A stretch of 64,000 nt of DNA. It comes from Clostridium carboxidivorans P7 (GTDB lineage: Bacteria; Bacillota; Clostridia; Clostridiales; Clostridiaceae). Below are positions 36,149 to 44,657 of the stretch, in pieces; positions within the stretch are counted from its first letter, which is position 1; each line of letters opens with the position of its first letter. Made by a program: the position numbers and the translations under genes. The stretch covers positions 5,208,001-5,272,000 of the forward strand of contig NZ_CP011803.1 in NCBI RefSeq assembly GCF_001038625.1, given 5' to 3'. The notes beneath the pieces are model-generated. The model was not told the DNA's origin, did no database searches, and saw only the letters and a program-made list of their open reading frames with translations.

Positions 36149-36178
36149 AAAAACCGGTTTAAAGAACCGGTTTATTTA
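36149..36178. terminator. Bidirectional terminator between holA and rpsT
   Basis: AAACCGGTT and AACCGGTTT with loop TAAAG. A-rich sequence precedes and T-rich sequence follows, so it can serve both converging genes. Confidence 0.9.
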
Positions 36179-36445
36179 TTAAGCAGTTAAACTTTTTAAT
36201 TTTGCTGATAATCTTGATTTGCTTCTTGCTGCTTTGTTCTTATGTACTACTCCCTTTGAAGCAGCCATATCTAATGCTTTAACGGCACCAACAAAAGTAG
36301 TTTTTGCTTCTTCAGCATTTCCGCTAGTTATAGCAACTTCAAACTTCTTTATAGCAGTTTTTAATGCAGATTTAATCATTCTGTTTCTAAGAGTTTTAGT
36401 TTCTATAACTTTTATTCTTTTCTTTGCAGATTTTATATTTGCCAT
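36179..36445 (-). CDS. rpsT: 30S ribosomal protein S20
   Basis: An 88-residue basic protein matching S20: [22 protein letters not shown]-type start, [15 protein letters not shown]-type C-terminal segment (here [16 protein letters not shown]). It binds 16S rRNA in the body of the small subunit. On the minus strand the ATG at 36445 is preceded by GAGGGGGTGAAAAT. This is the usual opposite orientation of rpsT relative to gpr and lepA. The leader upstream (36461-36520) contains CCCCAGAGCTGTTGAGG, possibly structured; autoregulation of rpsT by its leader is known in other bacteria but cannot be shown here. Confidence 0.97.
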   Translation of the reverse strand: MANIKSAKKRIKVIETKTLRNRMIKSALKTAIKKFEVAITSGNAEEAKTTFVGAVKALDMAASKGVVHKNKAARSKSRLSAKLKSLTA

Positions 36446-36678
36446 ATTTTCACCCCCTCGTATTTTTATAGGGCCTCAACAGCTCTGGGGAAATTTGCTA
36501 GTGAGTTTCGTTTATTCAACAAATGATATTATATCATTAAAATTCAAGTACTTCAAGTATTTTTTTACTATGCAAACTTAAATATGTAATATTTTGGATT
36601 TAAATTATGCTTAAAGTTTGAATATGCACGTTAATTTAAGGAAAACCTAATAGAAAATTTATTTAAGGGAGTGAAGTT

Positions 36679-37653
36679 ATGTTTGGTATAAGAACTGATT
36701 TGGCTGTTGAAGCTGCAGAAATTTACAAACAGGAAAATAATGGAGAGATACCTGGAGTAGAGGTGGAGGAAAATTGTGTAGATGACATAAAGACAACTAT
36801 AGTTAGAGTAGTGAATGATGTAGGAGAAAAAATGATGGGGAAACCTAAGGGAACATACATAACTATAGAGATGCCAAAGTTTACTTATTATGATGGTGAT
36901 ACTATGGAGCAGGTCAGTGAAGTTCTTGGCAAAACTTTATCTGAAATGGTAAACATAGATGACAGTATGACTGCTTTAGTAGTGGGATTGGGTAATTGGA
37001 ATGTAACTCCTGATGCTTTAGGACCTAAGGTAGTATCTAAATTGATGATTACAAGACATTTAAAACAATTAGTTCCAGATAAAATAGATGAGGGTATAAG
37101 GCCTGTATGTGCTATAGCACCAGGAGTTTTGGGACTTACAGGAATAGAAACAGGAGAAATTGTAAAAGGTGTAGTAGAAAAAATAAAGCCTAATTTAATA
37201 GTATGTATAGATGCATTGGCTTCAAGAAAAATGGATAGAGTAAATTCAACAATTCAAATAGGAAATACAGGAATATCTCCAGGCTCAGGAGTTGGAAATA
37301 GGAGGATGGAGATAAGCGAAAATGTTTTAGGAATACCGGTAATAGCTATAGGTGTGCCAACTGTTGTGGATGCAGCTACAATGGCTAATGATACTATTGA
37401 TATGGTATTAGATGAAATGATAAAACAATCTAAAAAAGATAGTAAGTTCTATGATATGTTAAAATCTTTAGATAAAAATGAAAAGCAGCATATGATTGAG
37501 CAGCTTTTGGATCCTTATGTTGGAAACTTAATGGTAACTCCTAAAGAGGTAGATTTAGTTATAGATTCAGTTTCTAAAGTAATAGCTAATGGAATAAATA
37601 TAGCTCTTCAGCCAGCTTTAAATCTTGAAGATATAAATAAGTTCTTAAATTAG
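36679..37653 (+). CDS. gpr: GPR, spore-specific germination protease
   Basis: A 324-residue peptidase (family A25) that degrades small acid-soluble spore proteins at germination. The N-terminus MFGIRTDLAVEAAEIYKQ carries the TDLAVEA/AEI-type pro-peptide cleavage site, which resembles its SASP substrate sites. ALVVGLGNWNVTPDALGP, CAIAPGVLGLTGIETGEI and CIDALASRKMDRVNSTIQIG are family blocks with the catalytic aspartates. AAGGGAGTGAAG precedes the ATG. A TGAATA at 36619-36624 resembles a SigG -35 element, but the best -10 (CCTAATA) is too far away (21 bases) to be sure. Expected expression is in the forespore. Confidence 0.96.
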   Translation: MFGIRTDLAVEAAEIYKQENNGEIPGVEVEENCVDDIKTTIVRVVNDVGEKMMGKPKGTYITIEMPKFTYYDGDTMEQVSEVLGKTLSEMVNIDDSMTALVVGLGNWNVTPDALGPKVVSKLMITRHLKQLVPDKIDEGIRPVCAIAPGVLGLTGIETGEIVKGVVEKIKPNLIVCIDALASRKMDRVNSTIQIGNTGISPGSGVGNRRMEISENVLGIPVIAIGVPTVVDAATMANDTIDMVLDEMIKQSKKDSKFYDMLKSLDKNEKQHMIEQLLDPYVGNLMVTPKEVDLVIDSVSKVIANGINIALQPALNLEDINKFLN

Positions 37654-37748
37654 TTATAAATTTAAAGATTTGTAATATAAATTTAATATAGAATTTGTTT
37701 GAACATGAGAAAAACTTAGTAGTTTATCTGAGAGGGGGGAAAGCTGCT

Positions 37749-37772
37749 TTGAATATTTTCATAGTGGTGTAA
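37749..37772 (+). CDS. Possible seven-residue leader peptide before spoIIP
   Basis: The strongest ribosome-binding site upstream of spoIIP (GAGGGGGGAAAG, 37732-37743) is followed eight bases beyond its G-tract by TTG AAT ATT TTC ATA GTG GTG TAA. The stop at 37770-37772 directly abuts the first possible start codon of spoIIP at 37773. This would be a translationally coupled leader, or alternatively a sequence change that moved the original start out of frame. Confidence 0.4.
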   Translation: MNIFIVV

Positions 37773-38855
37773 TTGGTGGGATACAGAAGAAATAATACAA
37801 AAAATAATCTGGCATTGAGATTATACATTGTAATGATGAGTTTATTTATTATTATCATCGTGCCTTTTGTAGCTAAAGCTAATTCTTATAGCAGTAATGT
37901 AAAAAGAAATCTATTCTATGTACAGGTTTTGAATTTCACAATGCCAGCAGTAAAGGCAACTTCTTTTAATGAAGATGATATGGCGGAAAGTAGATTTTCA
38001 CTAAGTGATTCAGTATTAAATGTATTAGGATTGAAAATGAACAATCCTATGTCAGTTTTATCAAAAGAAATATCTTATATGAATTTGGGTAATGATAGCT
38101 CAAAAAATGATGTAAATGTGAATTTTAATCAATTTAAGTTAGATGAAAAACAAGTTTCAAAGGACAATCCAAAATCAAATGATAGTTCTAGTGGAAATTT
38201 AAATTTGGAAAATAAAACGGTAAATGTTTATGATCCAAAATTGAAAAAAACTTTAAACACTAGCAAGCCAGAAGTACTTATATATCATACTCACACTACA
38301 GAAAGCTATAAACCAGGTAATGCCATAAGTTTTGATACATCTCAAAATGTTTGTGCAGTAGGAGATGCATTAATAGATGAATTGCAGAAGAATTATGGAA
38401 TTTCTGGCATAAACGACAAAACAGTACATGATGCAGAAGCTTATACTCAAAGCTACGAACGATCAGCTGTAACAGTAGATAAATATTTAAAACAGTATAA
38501 AGACTTTAAATTAGTAATAGATTTGCATAGAGATTCTGTAGATGATAAAAAAGCAGTTACTATTAAAATGAATGGGGAAAATGTAGCTAAATTTATGCTT
38601 GTTATGGCCAGAAAAAATCCACATTTTGATAAAAATATGGAATTGGCAAATAAAATAGCAGAAACTTCGAAAAGATTATATCCAGGTTTTTGCAAAGAGG
38701 TGTGTTACTACAATTATGGAACAAGATATTTTAATCAGGATAAAAGCAATAATGCAATACTACTAGAAGTAGGTGCAGATATAAACACTACCGATGAAGC
38801 GAAAGCATCAGCTAAATATCTTGCTAGAATAATAGCAGAATGTCTTAATAAATAG
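37773..38855 (+). CDS. spoIIP: Stage II sporulation protein P (peptidoglycan amidase/endopeptidase)
   Basis: A 360-residue protein of the SpoIID-SpoIIM-SpoIIP engulfment complex, which cleaves septal peptidoglycan in the mother cell. One N-terminal membrane anchor (about residues 18-36), a low-complexity Asn/Ser linker (about 105-150) and a C-terminal amidase_3-like domain with VLIYHTHTTESYKPG, LVIDLHRDSVDD and AILLEVGADINTTDEA. The start is uncertain: TTG 37773 or GTG 37776. Neither has a good ribosome site of its own, while a strong site drives a seven-codon frame just upstream. It follows gpr by about 120 bases, as usual. Confidence 0.92.
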   Translation: MVGYRRNNTKNNLALRLYIVMMSLFIIIIVPFVAKANSYSSNVKRNLFYVQVLNFTMPAVKATSFNEDDMAESRFSLSDSVLNVLGLKMNNPMSVLSKEISYMNLGNDSSKNDVNVNFNQFKLDEKQVSKDNPKSNDSSSGNLNLENKTVNVYDPKLKKTLNTSKPEVLIYHTHTTESYKPGNAISFDTSQNVCAVGDALIDELQKNYGISGINDKTVHDAEAYTQSYERSAVTVDKYLKQYKDFKLVIDLHRDSVDDKKAVTIKMNGENVAKFMLVMARKNPHFDKNMELANKIAETSKRLYPGFCKEVCYYNYGTRYFNQDKSNNAILLEVGADINTTDEAKASAKYLARIIAECLNK

Positions 38856-39026
38856 AGTTTTTTATGGGAATATTGGGGTAAAGTTATTAGACAAAAATTA
38901 GAATAAGTATATACTAACATTGAATAAAAATAAAAAAAGAGTACATCCTTAAATAATAGGATAGTTGAAGGTTGGATATGTTCATTTTTTAACTATTAAT
39001 TATTATTTGGGGGTGTTTTTTCTTAT

Positions 39027-39377
39027 ATGAAAAAGAATGGTAGGAGTATTATGGTTATGATAATAATATGCTTTTTCATATCCTTGTGTGGAATTATTGT
39101 TATCAGTAATAATTTGCCTAAATTTATAAAGGATAAAGCGGATTTTAAAATAGATTATTCAAAGAAGCCTTTTGATTTTAGATTTGAAGTTGGGGAGTAT
39201 TCTTTATACATAAATTCAAAGGCTGTTACAAATATAAAAAACAGTTCTGGTAAAATTATTAATAATATTGGTAAAAAAGTTCAGAATGACACATCCTATA
39301 TGTTAAATAAAACTTCTGATGTATTTAAGTGTGTTGAAGAAAAAATAAATAATACTATACAGCATAAAGTTAAATAA
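39027..39377 (+). CDS. Small single-pass membrane protein, unknown
   Basis: A 116-residue protein with a basic start, one strong hydrophobic helix (about residues 9-28, MVMIIICFFISLCGIIVI) and a basic, Lys/Asn-rich soluble tail with no cysteine pair or enzymatic motif. It looks like an extracytoplasmic anchored protein. GGGGGTG lies upstream of the ATG with a somewhat long spacer. The preceding 170 bases contain an imperfect hairpin with A and T tracts (about 38932-38985) that may terminate spoIIP. The position between spoIIP and lepA suggests a sporulation gene in some clostridia, but I do not recognise the family. Confidence 0.7.
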   Translation: MKKNGRSIMVMIIICFFISLCGIIVISNNLPKFIKDKADFKIDYSKKPFDFRFEVGEYSLYINSKAVTNIKNSSGKIINNIGKKVQNDTSYMLNKTSDVFKCVEEKINNTIQHKVK

Positions 39378-39515
39378 AGGTATATAGAATCCACTTTTAA
39401 CTGTATTGTTGTTGTGTTATAATTTACTATGATTATTTATATTAAGAGTATAGTATAAGATTTGCAATAAGATGCAAATCTTTTAAATTGTAATTAGTAA
39501 TGGAGGGTAAAGGAT

Positions 39516-41324
39516 ATGCAGAGCGAAAGGCAAAAATATATAAGAAATTTTTCTATAGTTGCTCATATAGATCATGGAAAGTCTACACTTGCTGATAGAT
39601 TAATAGAAAAAACAGGAACCCTTACAGAAAGAGAAATGGATGAACAGGTTCTTGATAACATGGAACTTGAAAAAGAAAGAGGAATAACAATAAAATCACA
39701 AGCAGTGAGACTTGTTTATAAAAGAGATGATGGACATGAATATATTTTGAATCTTATAGATACCCCTGGTCATGTAGACTTTAATTACGAAGTATCTAGA
39801 AGTTTGGCTGCTTGTGAAGGTGCTATACTTGTAGTTGATGCTACACAGGGTATACAAGCACAAACTCTAGCAAACTGCTATTTAGCACTAGATCATGATT
39901 TAGAAATTGTTCCAGTAATAAATAAAATAGATTTGCCTAGTTCTAGAGCGGATGAAGTTAAGCAGGAAATAGAAGATGTAATAGGAATTGAGGCATCAGA
40001 TGCACCTTTAGTATCAGCAAAAACAGGCCTCAATATAGAAGATGTATTGGAAGCTATAGTGGAAAAGGTGCCAGCACCACAAGGTGATGAAGATGCTTCT
40101 TTAAGAGCACTTATATTTGATTCATCTTATGACAGTTACAGAGGAGTAGTGTGCCATTTAAGAGTAAAAGAAGGAACTATAAAACCTGGTACAAAAGTAA
40201 AATTAATGGTTACCGGAAAAGTATATGAAGTAGTTGAAACAGGGGTATTTGCACCTAGATATATGCCTGTTAGTGAATTAAAAGCAGGAGATGTTGGATA
40301 TTTCACAGCATCTATTAAAAATGTTAGGGATGCTCGTGTAGGAGATACGGTAACAGAGGCTGATAGACCAGCTAAAGAAGCATTACCGGGATATAGACCA
40401 GCAATACCTATGGTATATAGTGGTATCTATCCTGTAGACGGAGCGAAATATGGTGAGTTAAAGGATGCACTTGAAAAGTTGCAAGTAAATGATGCTGCAC
40501 TATCTTTTGAACCAGAAACTTCTATTGCCTTGGGATTTGGATTTAGATGTGGATTTTTAGGACTTCTTCATATGGACGTAATACAGGAGAGAATAGAAAG
40601 AGAATTTAATTTAGATATTATAACTACAGCACCATCTGTTATATATAAAATAGGAAAAACCGATGGAGAAGTTATAGAGCTTACTAATCCTACAAATCTT
40701 CCAGATATTTCGGAAATAAAGTATATGGAAGAACCTATAGTAAAAGCGTCCATAATAACACCATCAGATTTTGTTGGAGCTGTTATGGAACTTGCTCAAA
40801 ACAGGCGTGGAACATTTAAGGATATGCAGTATATAGAAACTACAAGAGTATCCTTAAATTATGAAATACCTTTAAATGAAATAATATATGACTTTTTTGA
40901 TGCTTTAAAATCAAGAACTAAAGGGTATGCGTCTTTAGATTATGAATTAATGGGATATAAGGATGCTAAATTAGTTAAATTAGATATTCTTCTAAACGCA
41001 GAAATAGTAGATGCATTATCCATGATAGTTCCAGAAGAAAGAGCGTATGCTAGAGGTAGAGCTATAGCAGAAAAATTAAAAGAGATAATACCAAGACAGA
41101 TGTTTGAAATACCAATTCAAGCTGCAGTAGGCAGCAAAGTTATAGCTAGAGAAACAATTAAAGCCATGAGAAAAGATGTTTTAGCAAAGTGTTATGGTGG
41201 AGATATATCTAGAAAGAAAAAGTTACTTGAAAAACAGAAAGAAGGAAAGAAGAGAATGAGACAGGTGGGAAGTGTAGAAGTTCCACAGGAAGCATTTATG
41301 GCAGTACTTAAGACAGGAGAATAA
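39516..41324 (+). CDS. lepA: Elongation factor 4 (LepA), back-translocating GTPase
   Basis: A 602-residue translational GTPase. G1 [14 protein letters not shown], switch [16 protein letters not shown]4 [12 protein letters not shown] and the LepA-specific C-terminal domain ([20 protein letters not shown]-type end; here [14 protein letters not shown]) are clear. It acts on the ribosome during stress or assembly. TGGAGGGTAAAGG precedes the ATG at 39516. A TATAAT near 39416 may be part of its promoter. The gene is followed by a 140-base foldback element and not by an obvious simple terminator. Confidence 0.97.
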   Translation: MQSERQKYIRNFSIVAHIDHGKSTLADRLIEKTGTLTEREMDEQVLDNMELEKERGITIKSQAVRLVYKRDDGHEYILNLIDTPGHVDFNYEVSRSLAACEGAILVVDATQGIQAQTLANCYLALDHDLEIVPVINKIDLPSSRADEVKQEIEDVIGIEASDAPLVSAKTGLNIEDVLEAIVEKVPAPQGDEDASLRALIFDSSYDSYRGVVCHLRVKEGTIKPGTKVKLMVTGKVYEVVETGVFAPRYMPVSELKAGDVGYFTASIKNVRDARVGDTVTEADRPAKEALPGYRPAIPMVYSGIYPVDGAKYGELKDALEKLQVNDAALSFEPETSIALGFGFRCGFLGLLHMDVIQERIEREFNLDIITTAPSVIYKIGKTDGEVIELTNPTNLPDISEIKYMEEPIVKASIITPSDFVGAVMELAQNRRGTFKDMQYIETTRVSLNYEIPLNEIIYDFFDALKSRTKGYASLDYELMGYKDAKLVKLDILLNAEIVDALSMIVPEERAYARGRAIAEKLKEIIPRQMFEIPIQAAVGSKVIARETIKAMRKDVLAKCYGGDISRKKKLLEKQKEGKKRMRQVGSVEVPQEAFMAVLKTGE

Positions 41325-41335
41325 GGCATCTTCAA

Positions 41336-41473
41336 AAAAATAATAAGTCCATCTGCTAGTCTATTTTGTATCATGCGGCGTCGGCAGAACCCTTAGATAG
41401 GGTTCACTATCTGCGGAACCTGCCTCCTTGCCTGACGCAAAATATCCGTCGCATCTGGACTAATTATTTTCTT
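41336..41473. repeat. Long imperfect palindrome (MITE-like element, family 2) between lepA and hemW
   Basis: The left arm AAATAATAAGTCCATCTGC... and the right arm, read as reverse complement AAATAATTAGTCCAGATGC..., match for about 60 bases each with scattered mismatches (shared TATTTTG, TCA-GC and GGCAG blocks). The centre contains AACCCTTAGATAGGGTT. The element is richer in GC than its surroundings and encodes nothing. It may act as an RNA foldback or terminator for lepA. Confidence 0.8.
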
Positions 41474-41519
41474 TCACATGCCTAAATTAATTTTCAATGT
41501 AAAAAGGTGTGATAATTTT

Positions 41520-42671
41520 ATGATAGAAAGTGAAACTATCTATGAAAATAAAGAAGTAGCTTTGTATATTCATATTCCCTTTTGCAAACAAAAGTGTTTA
41601 TACTGTGATTTTCCTTCTTTTGCCAATAAAGAAAATCTTATGTTAGATTATTCAAAGGCTTTAGCAAGTGACATAGAAAGCTGTTCTAGAAGGAGTATAA
41701 AGACTATATTCATAGGTGGGGGGACTCCCACCTATTTGACTTTAGAAGCATGGGGCAATATTAAAAAGGCTATAGATATATTGAAAAAAACTAAAGACTT
41801 GGAATTTACTGTAGAAGGAAATCCAGGAACCTTTACAAAAGAGAAATTAAAATTTTTAAAAGAAATGGGCGTTAATAGACTTAGCATAGGGCTTCAATGC
41901 TGGCAAAACAATATATTGGAAAAATTGGGGAGAATTCATACTGTCCAAGATTTTATTAAAAGTTATGAAATGGCAAGAAATATAGGGTTTCAAAATATAA
42001 ATGTAGATTTGATGTTTGGCTTACCAGAACAAAATATGGAGCAATGGCAAGAAACTCTAGATAAAGTAGTAGAGTTAAGTCCAGAGCATATATCCTGCTA
42101 TAGTCTTATAATCGAAGAAGGCACTCCTTTTTACTCCATGGATCAAAAAGGAAAATTAATTTTTCCAGAAGAAGAAATGGAAAGAAAAATGTATAGATAT
42201 GGCATAAAATTTTTAAAAAGCAAAGGTTATAGGCAATATGAAATATCTAATTTTTCAAAGCCAGGAAAAGAGTGTAAACATAATTTAGTATACTGGAATT
42301 TGCAAGAATATATTGGATGTGGGTCAGGGGCTCATTCTTATATAGATAATTTAAGATATAGAAAAAATGAAAGCATACAAGAATACATTAAGAATGTACG
42401 AGAAAATAAGAATTTAAAACTTGATAAGCATGAAAACTCTAAAGAAGATAATATAGAAGAATTTGTTTTTATGGGACTTAGAAAAATATCTGGGATATCT
42501 ATAACAGAATTTAATAAGAGATTCGACACAGATATTTATAATATATATCCTAATGTTATAAAAAAATATGTAGATAATGGCATGATTATATGTGAACACG
42601 ATAATTTATTTTTAAGTGAAAGAGGCATAGAAGTCTCTAATAGTGTCATGTGTGACTTTATATTAACTTGA
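41520..42671 (+). CDS. hemW: HemW, radical-SAM haem chaperone family
   Basis: A 383-residue protein of the HemN-like family. The radical-SAM motif is CKQKCLYCDF near residue 25, followed by IFIGGGTPTYL, VEGNPGTFTKEKL, INVDLMFGLPEQ and the HemW C-terminal domain. HemW proteins bind and deliver haem and are not coproporphyrinogen oxidases; the older name HemN is often misapplied. The ATG at 41520 is chosen because AAAGGTGTGAT lies nine bases upstream; an in-frame ATG at 41478 overlaps the end of the foldback region. The usual neighbours lepA and hrcA flank it. Confidence 0.93.
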   Translation: MIESETIYENKEVALYIHIPFCKQKCLYCDFPSFANKENLMLDYSKALASDIESCSRRSIKTIFIGGGTPTYLTLEAWGNIKKAIDILKKTKDLEFTVEGNPGTFTKEKLKFLKEMGVNRLSIGLQCWQNNILEKLGRIHTVQDFIKSYEMARNIGFQNINVDLMFGLPEQNMEQWQETLDKVVELSPEHISCYSLIIEEGTPFYSMDQKGKLIFPEEEMERKMYRYGIKFLKSKGYRQYEISNFSKPGKECKHNLVYWNLQEYIGCGSGAHSYIDNLRYRKNESIQEYIKNVRENKNLKLDKHENSKEDNIEEFVFMGLRKISGISITEFNKRFDTDIYNIYPNVIKKYVDNGMIICEHDNLFLSERGIEVSNSVMCDFILT

Positions 42672-42779
42672 TTTAAAGACTTTGATAGGTTTCGCTAGAA
42701 AAACAGAGAAATTTTAATATTTAGCTATTTTAAACTTGTATATAAGTTTATCCGTACAAATAAAGTTAATTATGTAGTG

Positions 42780-42808
42780 TTGACAAATAAAATTATCAGT
42801 GCTATTTT
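42780..42808 (+). promoter_or_regulatory. SigA-type promoter of the hrcA-grpE-dnaK-dnaJ operon
   Basis: TTGACA at 42780-42785, a 17-base spacer, then TATTTT at 42803-42808. It lies just upstream of the CIRCE operator, the standard arrangement for HrcA repression. Confidence 0.75.
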
Positions 42809-42821
42809 TTAATCATAGTAA

Positions 42822-42848
42822 TTAGCACTCAACAACAACGAGTGCTAA
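42822..42848. promoter_or_regulatory. CIRCE operator (HrcA binding site)
   Basis: TTAGCACTC - nine bases (AACAACAAC) - GAGTGCTAA, an exact match to the CIRCE consensus. It sits between the promoter and hrcA, so HrcA represses its own operon and heat inactivation of HrcA induces it. Confidence 0.98.
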
Positions 42849-42863
42849 TAAAGAGGTGAAATT

Positions 42864-43901
42864 ATGGAAATGGATGAAAGGAAAATAAAAATACTTCAAG
42901 CAATAATAAATGATTTTATAAATACTGCTGAACCTGTAGGATCCAGGACCATAGCAAAAAAGTATGATTTGGGTATAAGTTCTGCTACTATAAGAAATGA
43001 AATGGCAGATCTTGAGGAAATGGGGTATCTTGAACAACTCCATACTTCTTCTGGGAGAAAACCTTCTGATAAGGGATATAGACTTTATGTAGATAAGCTT
43101 ATGCAGGTACCTAATTTAACACCTGAAGAAGAATATATGATAAAAACACATATTTTAAGTACAGCGTTGTTTGAGGTAGACAGAATATTAAAACAAGCTA
43201 CTTCTATTTTATCTGAGTTGACTAAAATGGCCTGTGTTGTAAAAGCTCCATCTGTAGGGAAAAGCTCTATAAAGCATGTTCAGCTTTTAGATATTGATTG
43301 TAATAATATATTATTGTTAATAATTACAGACAGTGGATTAATAAAAAACAATGTAATTAGGGTAGGTAAAGCTGTTGCTTCAGATGTGCTTACAAAATTA
43401 AGCAATGTGTTAAATACTAGATTGAGAAATTTAAATTGTGATCAAATAAATTTAGAAGTTATAAATAACTTAAGAAGTGATTTAAAAGGATATGATGATA
43501 TATTCAATGCTATAATTCCTGTATTATATGAAAGTTTAAATACAGTTGATAAATCTGAAATTTACACTGAAGGTTCAACTAATATATTTAATTATCCAGA
43601 ATATAAGGACATAGAAAGAGCACGTGAGTTTTTATCATTGTTAGATAACAAAGATAAGATAAGTGGACTTTTAAACAGTGGTGCTAATATGTCTGTAAAA
43701 ATAGGAACTGAAAATTTTGTAGAAGGTGCAGAACAATGCAGTGTAGTTTCAGCAATTTATAGTATAAATGACAAGCCTGTAGGAGAAATAGGAGTAATTG
43801 GACCAACTAGAATGCCTTATTCAAAGATAATATCTTTAATGGCTAATGTAGTTAAGGAGTTAAATTATATCTTAACTCATACGTATCCTCAAGATGGATA
43901 A
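42864..43901 (+). CDS. hrcA: Heat-inducible transcription repressor HrcA
   Basis: A 345-residue repressor binding CIRCE. The N-terminal winged helix (ILQAIINDFINTAEPVGSRT, YDLGISSATIRNEMADLEEM, LEQLHTSSGRKPSDKGYRLY) is followed by a GAF-like dimerisation domain with the C-terminal signature IGVIGPTRMPYSKIISLM. AAGAGGTGAAATT precedes the ATG. First gene of the class I heat-shock operon; the exact CIRCE element lies 16 bases upstream of its start codon. GroEL normally assists HrcA folding and sets the feedback; groESL is not in this window. Confidence 0.97.
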   Translation: MEMDERKIKILQAIINDFINTAEPVGSRTIAKKYDLGISSATIRNEMADLEEMGYLEQLHTSSGRKPSDKGYRLYVDKLMQVPNLTPEEEYMIKTHILSTALFEVDRILKQATSILSELTKMACVVKAPSVGKSSIKHVQLLDIDCNNILLLIITDSGLIKNNVIRVGKAVASDVLTKLSNVLNTRLRNLNCDQINLEVINNLRSDLKGYDDIFNAIIPVLYESLNTVDKSEIYTEGSTNIFNYPEYKDIERAREFLSLLDNKDKISGLLNSGANMSVKIGTENFVEGAEQCSVVSAIYSINDKPVGEIGVIGPTRMPYSKIISLMANVVKELNYILTHTYPQDG

Positions 43902-43964
43902 TAAAATAGGCTTTAAAATATATGTTAGCAATTTAGAAAGTGCTAGATTGGAGGAGTTATTTAA

Positions 43965-44588
43965 ATGTCAAAGGAAGAACAAGTTAAAGTGGAAGAGCAG
44001 AGTGAATTAATTGAAGAAAATGTAGAAGAAGAAAAAGTTGATAAAGACCAAAATGTAGATGCTGAAGAAAAAGATGAAAATTCACAAGAGGATGATTCAA
44101 AATTAGAAGAATCTTTAATTAATGAAATAAAAAGTGAAAATGAAAAATTAGCTAAAGAAAATAGTAGATTAGATAGTGAAAATCAAACTTTTAAGGATAG
44201 ATTGGCAAGAACAGTAGCAGAATATGATAACTTTAGAAAAAGAACAGCAAAGGAAAAAGAAGGCATATATACAAATGCTTGCGAAGATATCCTAAAAGAG
44301 TTTTTACCAGTATTAGATAACCTTGAAAGAGCTATAACTGTAGATGGCAGTGTAGAAGATTTAAAAAAGGGAATAGAAATGACTATAAAGCAATTTAATG
44401 GTGCTTTAGAAAAGTTGGAAGTAGAAGAAATTGGAGCAGATGGAGAATTTGATCCTAATGTTCATAATGCAGTAATGCATGTTGATGATGAACAGTATGG
44501 AAAAAATCAAGTAGTAGAAGTATTCCAAAAGGGATACAAAAGAGGCGATAAAGTTTTAAGACATAGTATGGTTAAAGTTGCAAATTAA
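43965..44588 (+). CDS. grpE: GrpE, nucleotide exchange factor of DnaK
   Basis: A 207-residue protein. The first 60 residues are a highly acidic, Glu/Lys/Asp-rich tail. A long coiled coil follows (about 55-105, ENEKLAKENSRLDSENQTFK), then the four-helix and beta-wing region with ARTVAEYDNFRKRTAKEKEG, FLPVLDNLERAI and HNAVMHVDDEQ. It dimerises and releases ADP from DnaK. GGAGGAG precedes the ATG. The gap from hrcA is 63 bases and to dnaK is 69 bases. No internal promoter is evident. Confidence 0.96.
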   Translation: MSKEEQVKVEEQSELIEENVEEEKVDKDQNVDAEEKDENSQEDDSKLEESLINEIKSENEKLAKENSRLDSENQTFKDRLARTVAEYDNFRKRTAKEKEGIYTNACEDILKEFLPVLDNLERAITVDGSVEDLKKGIEMTIKQFNGALEKLEVEEIGADGEFDPNVHNAVMHVDDEQYGKNQVVEVFQKGYKRGDKVLRHSMVKVAN

Positions 44589-44657
44589 ATTTTATTATAA
44601 ATAACAAACATATAGAAAGAATGTTAATTCATTTGATATTTTAGGAGGTAAATTAAT

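Noticed and set aside
36219-36581. Plus-strand open frame of 120 codons
   Set aside because: It is antisense to rpsT, an unmistakable S20 gene with its own ribosome site.
36600-36678. SigG promoter of gpr
   Set aside because: TGAATA is present at 36619-36624, but the nearest -10-like CCTAATA is 21 bases away, too far for a confident call.
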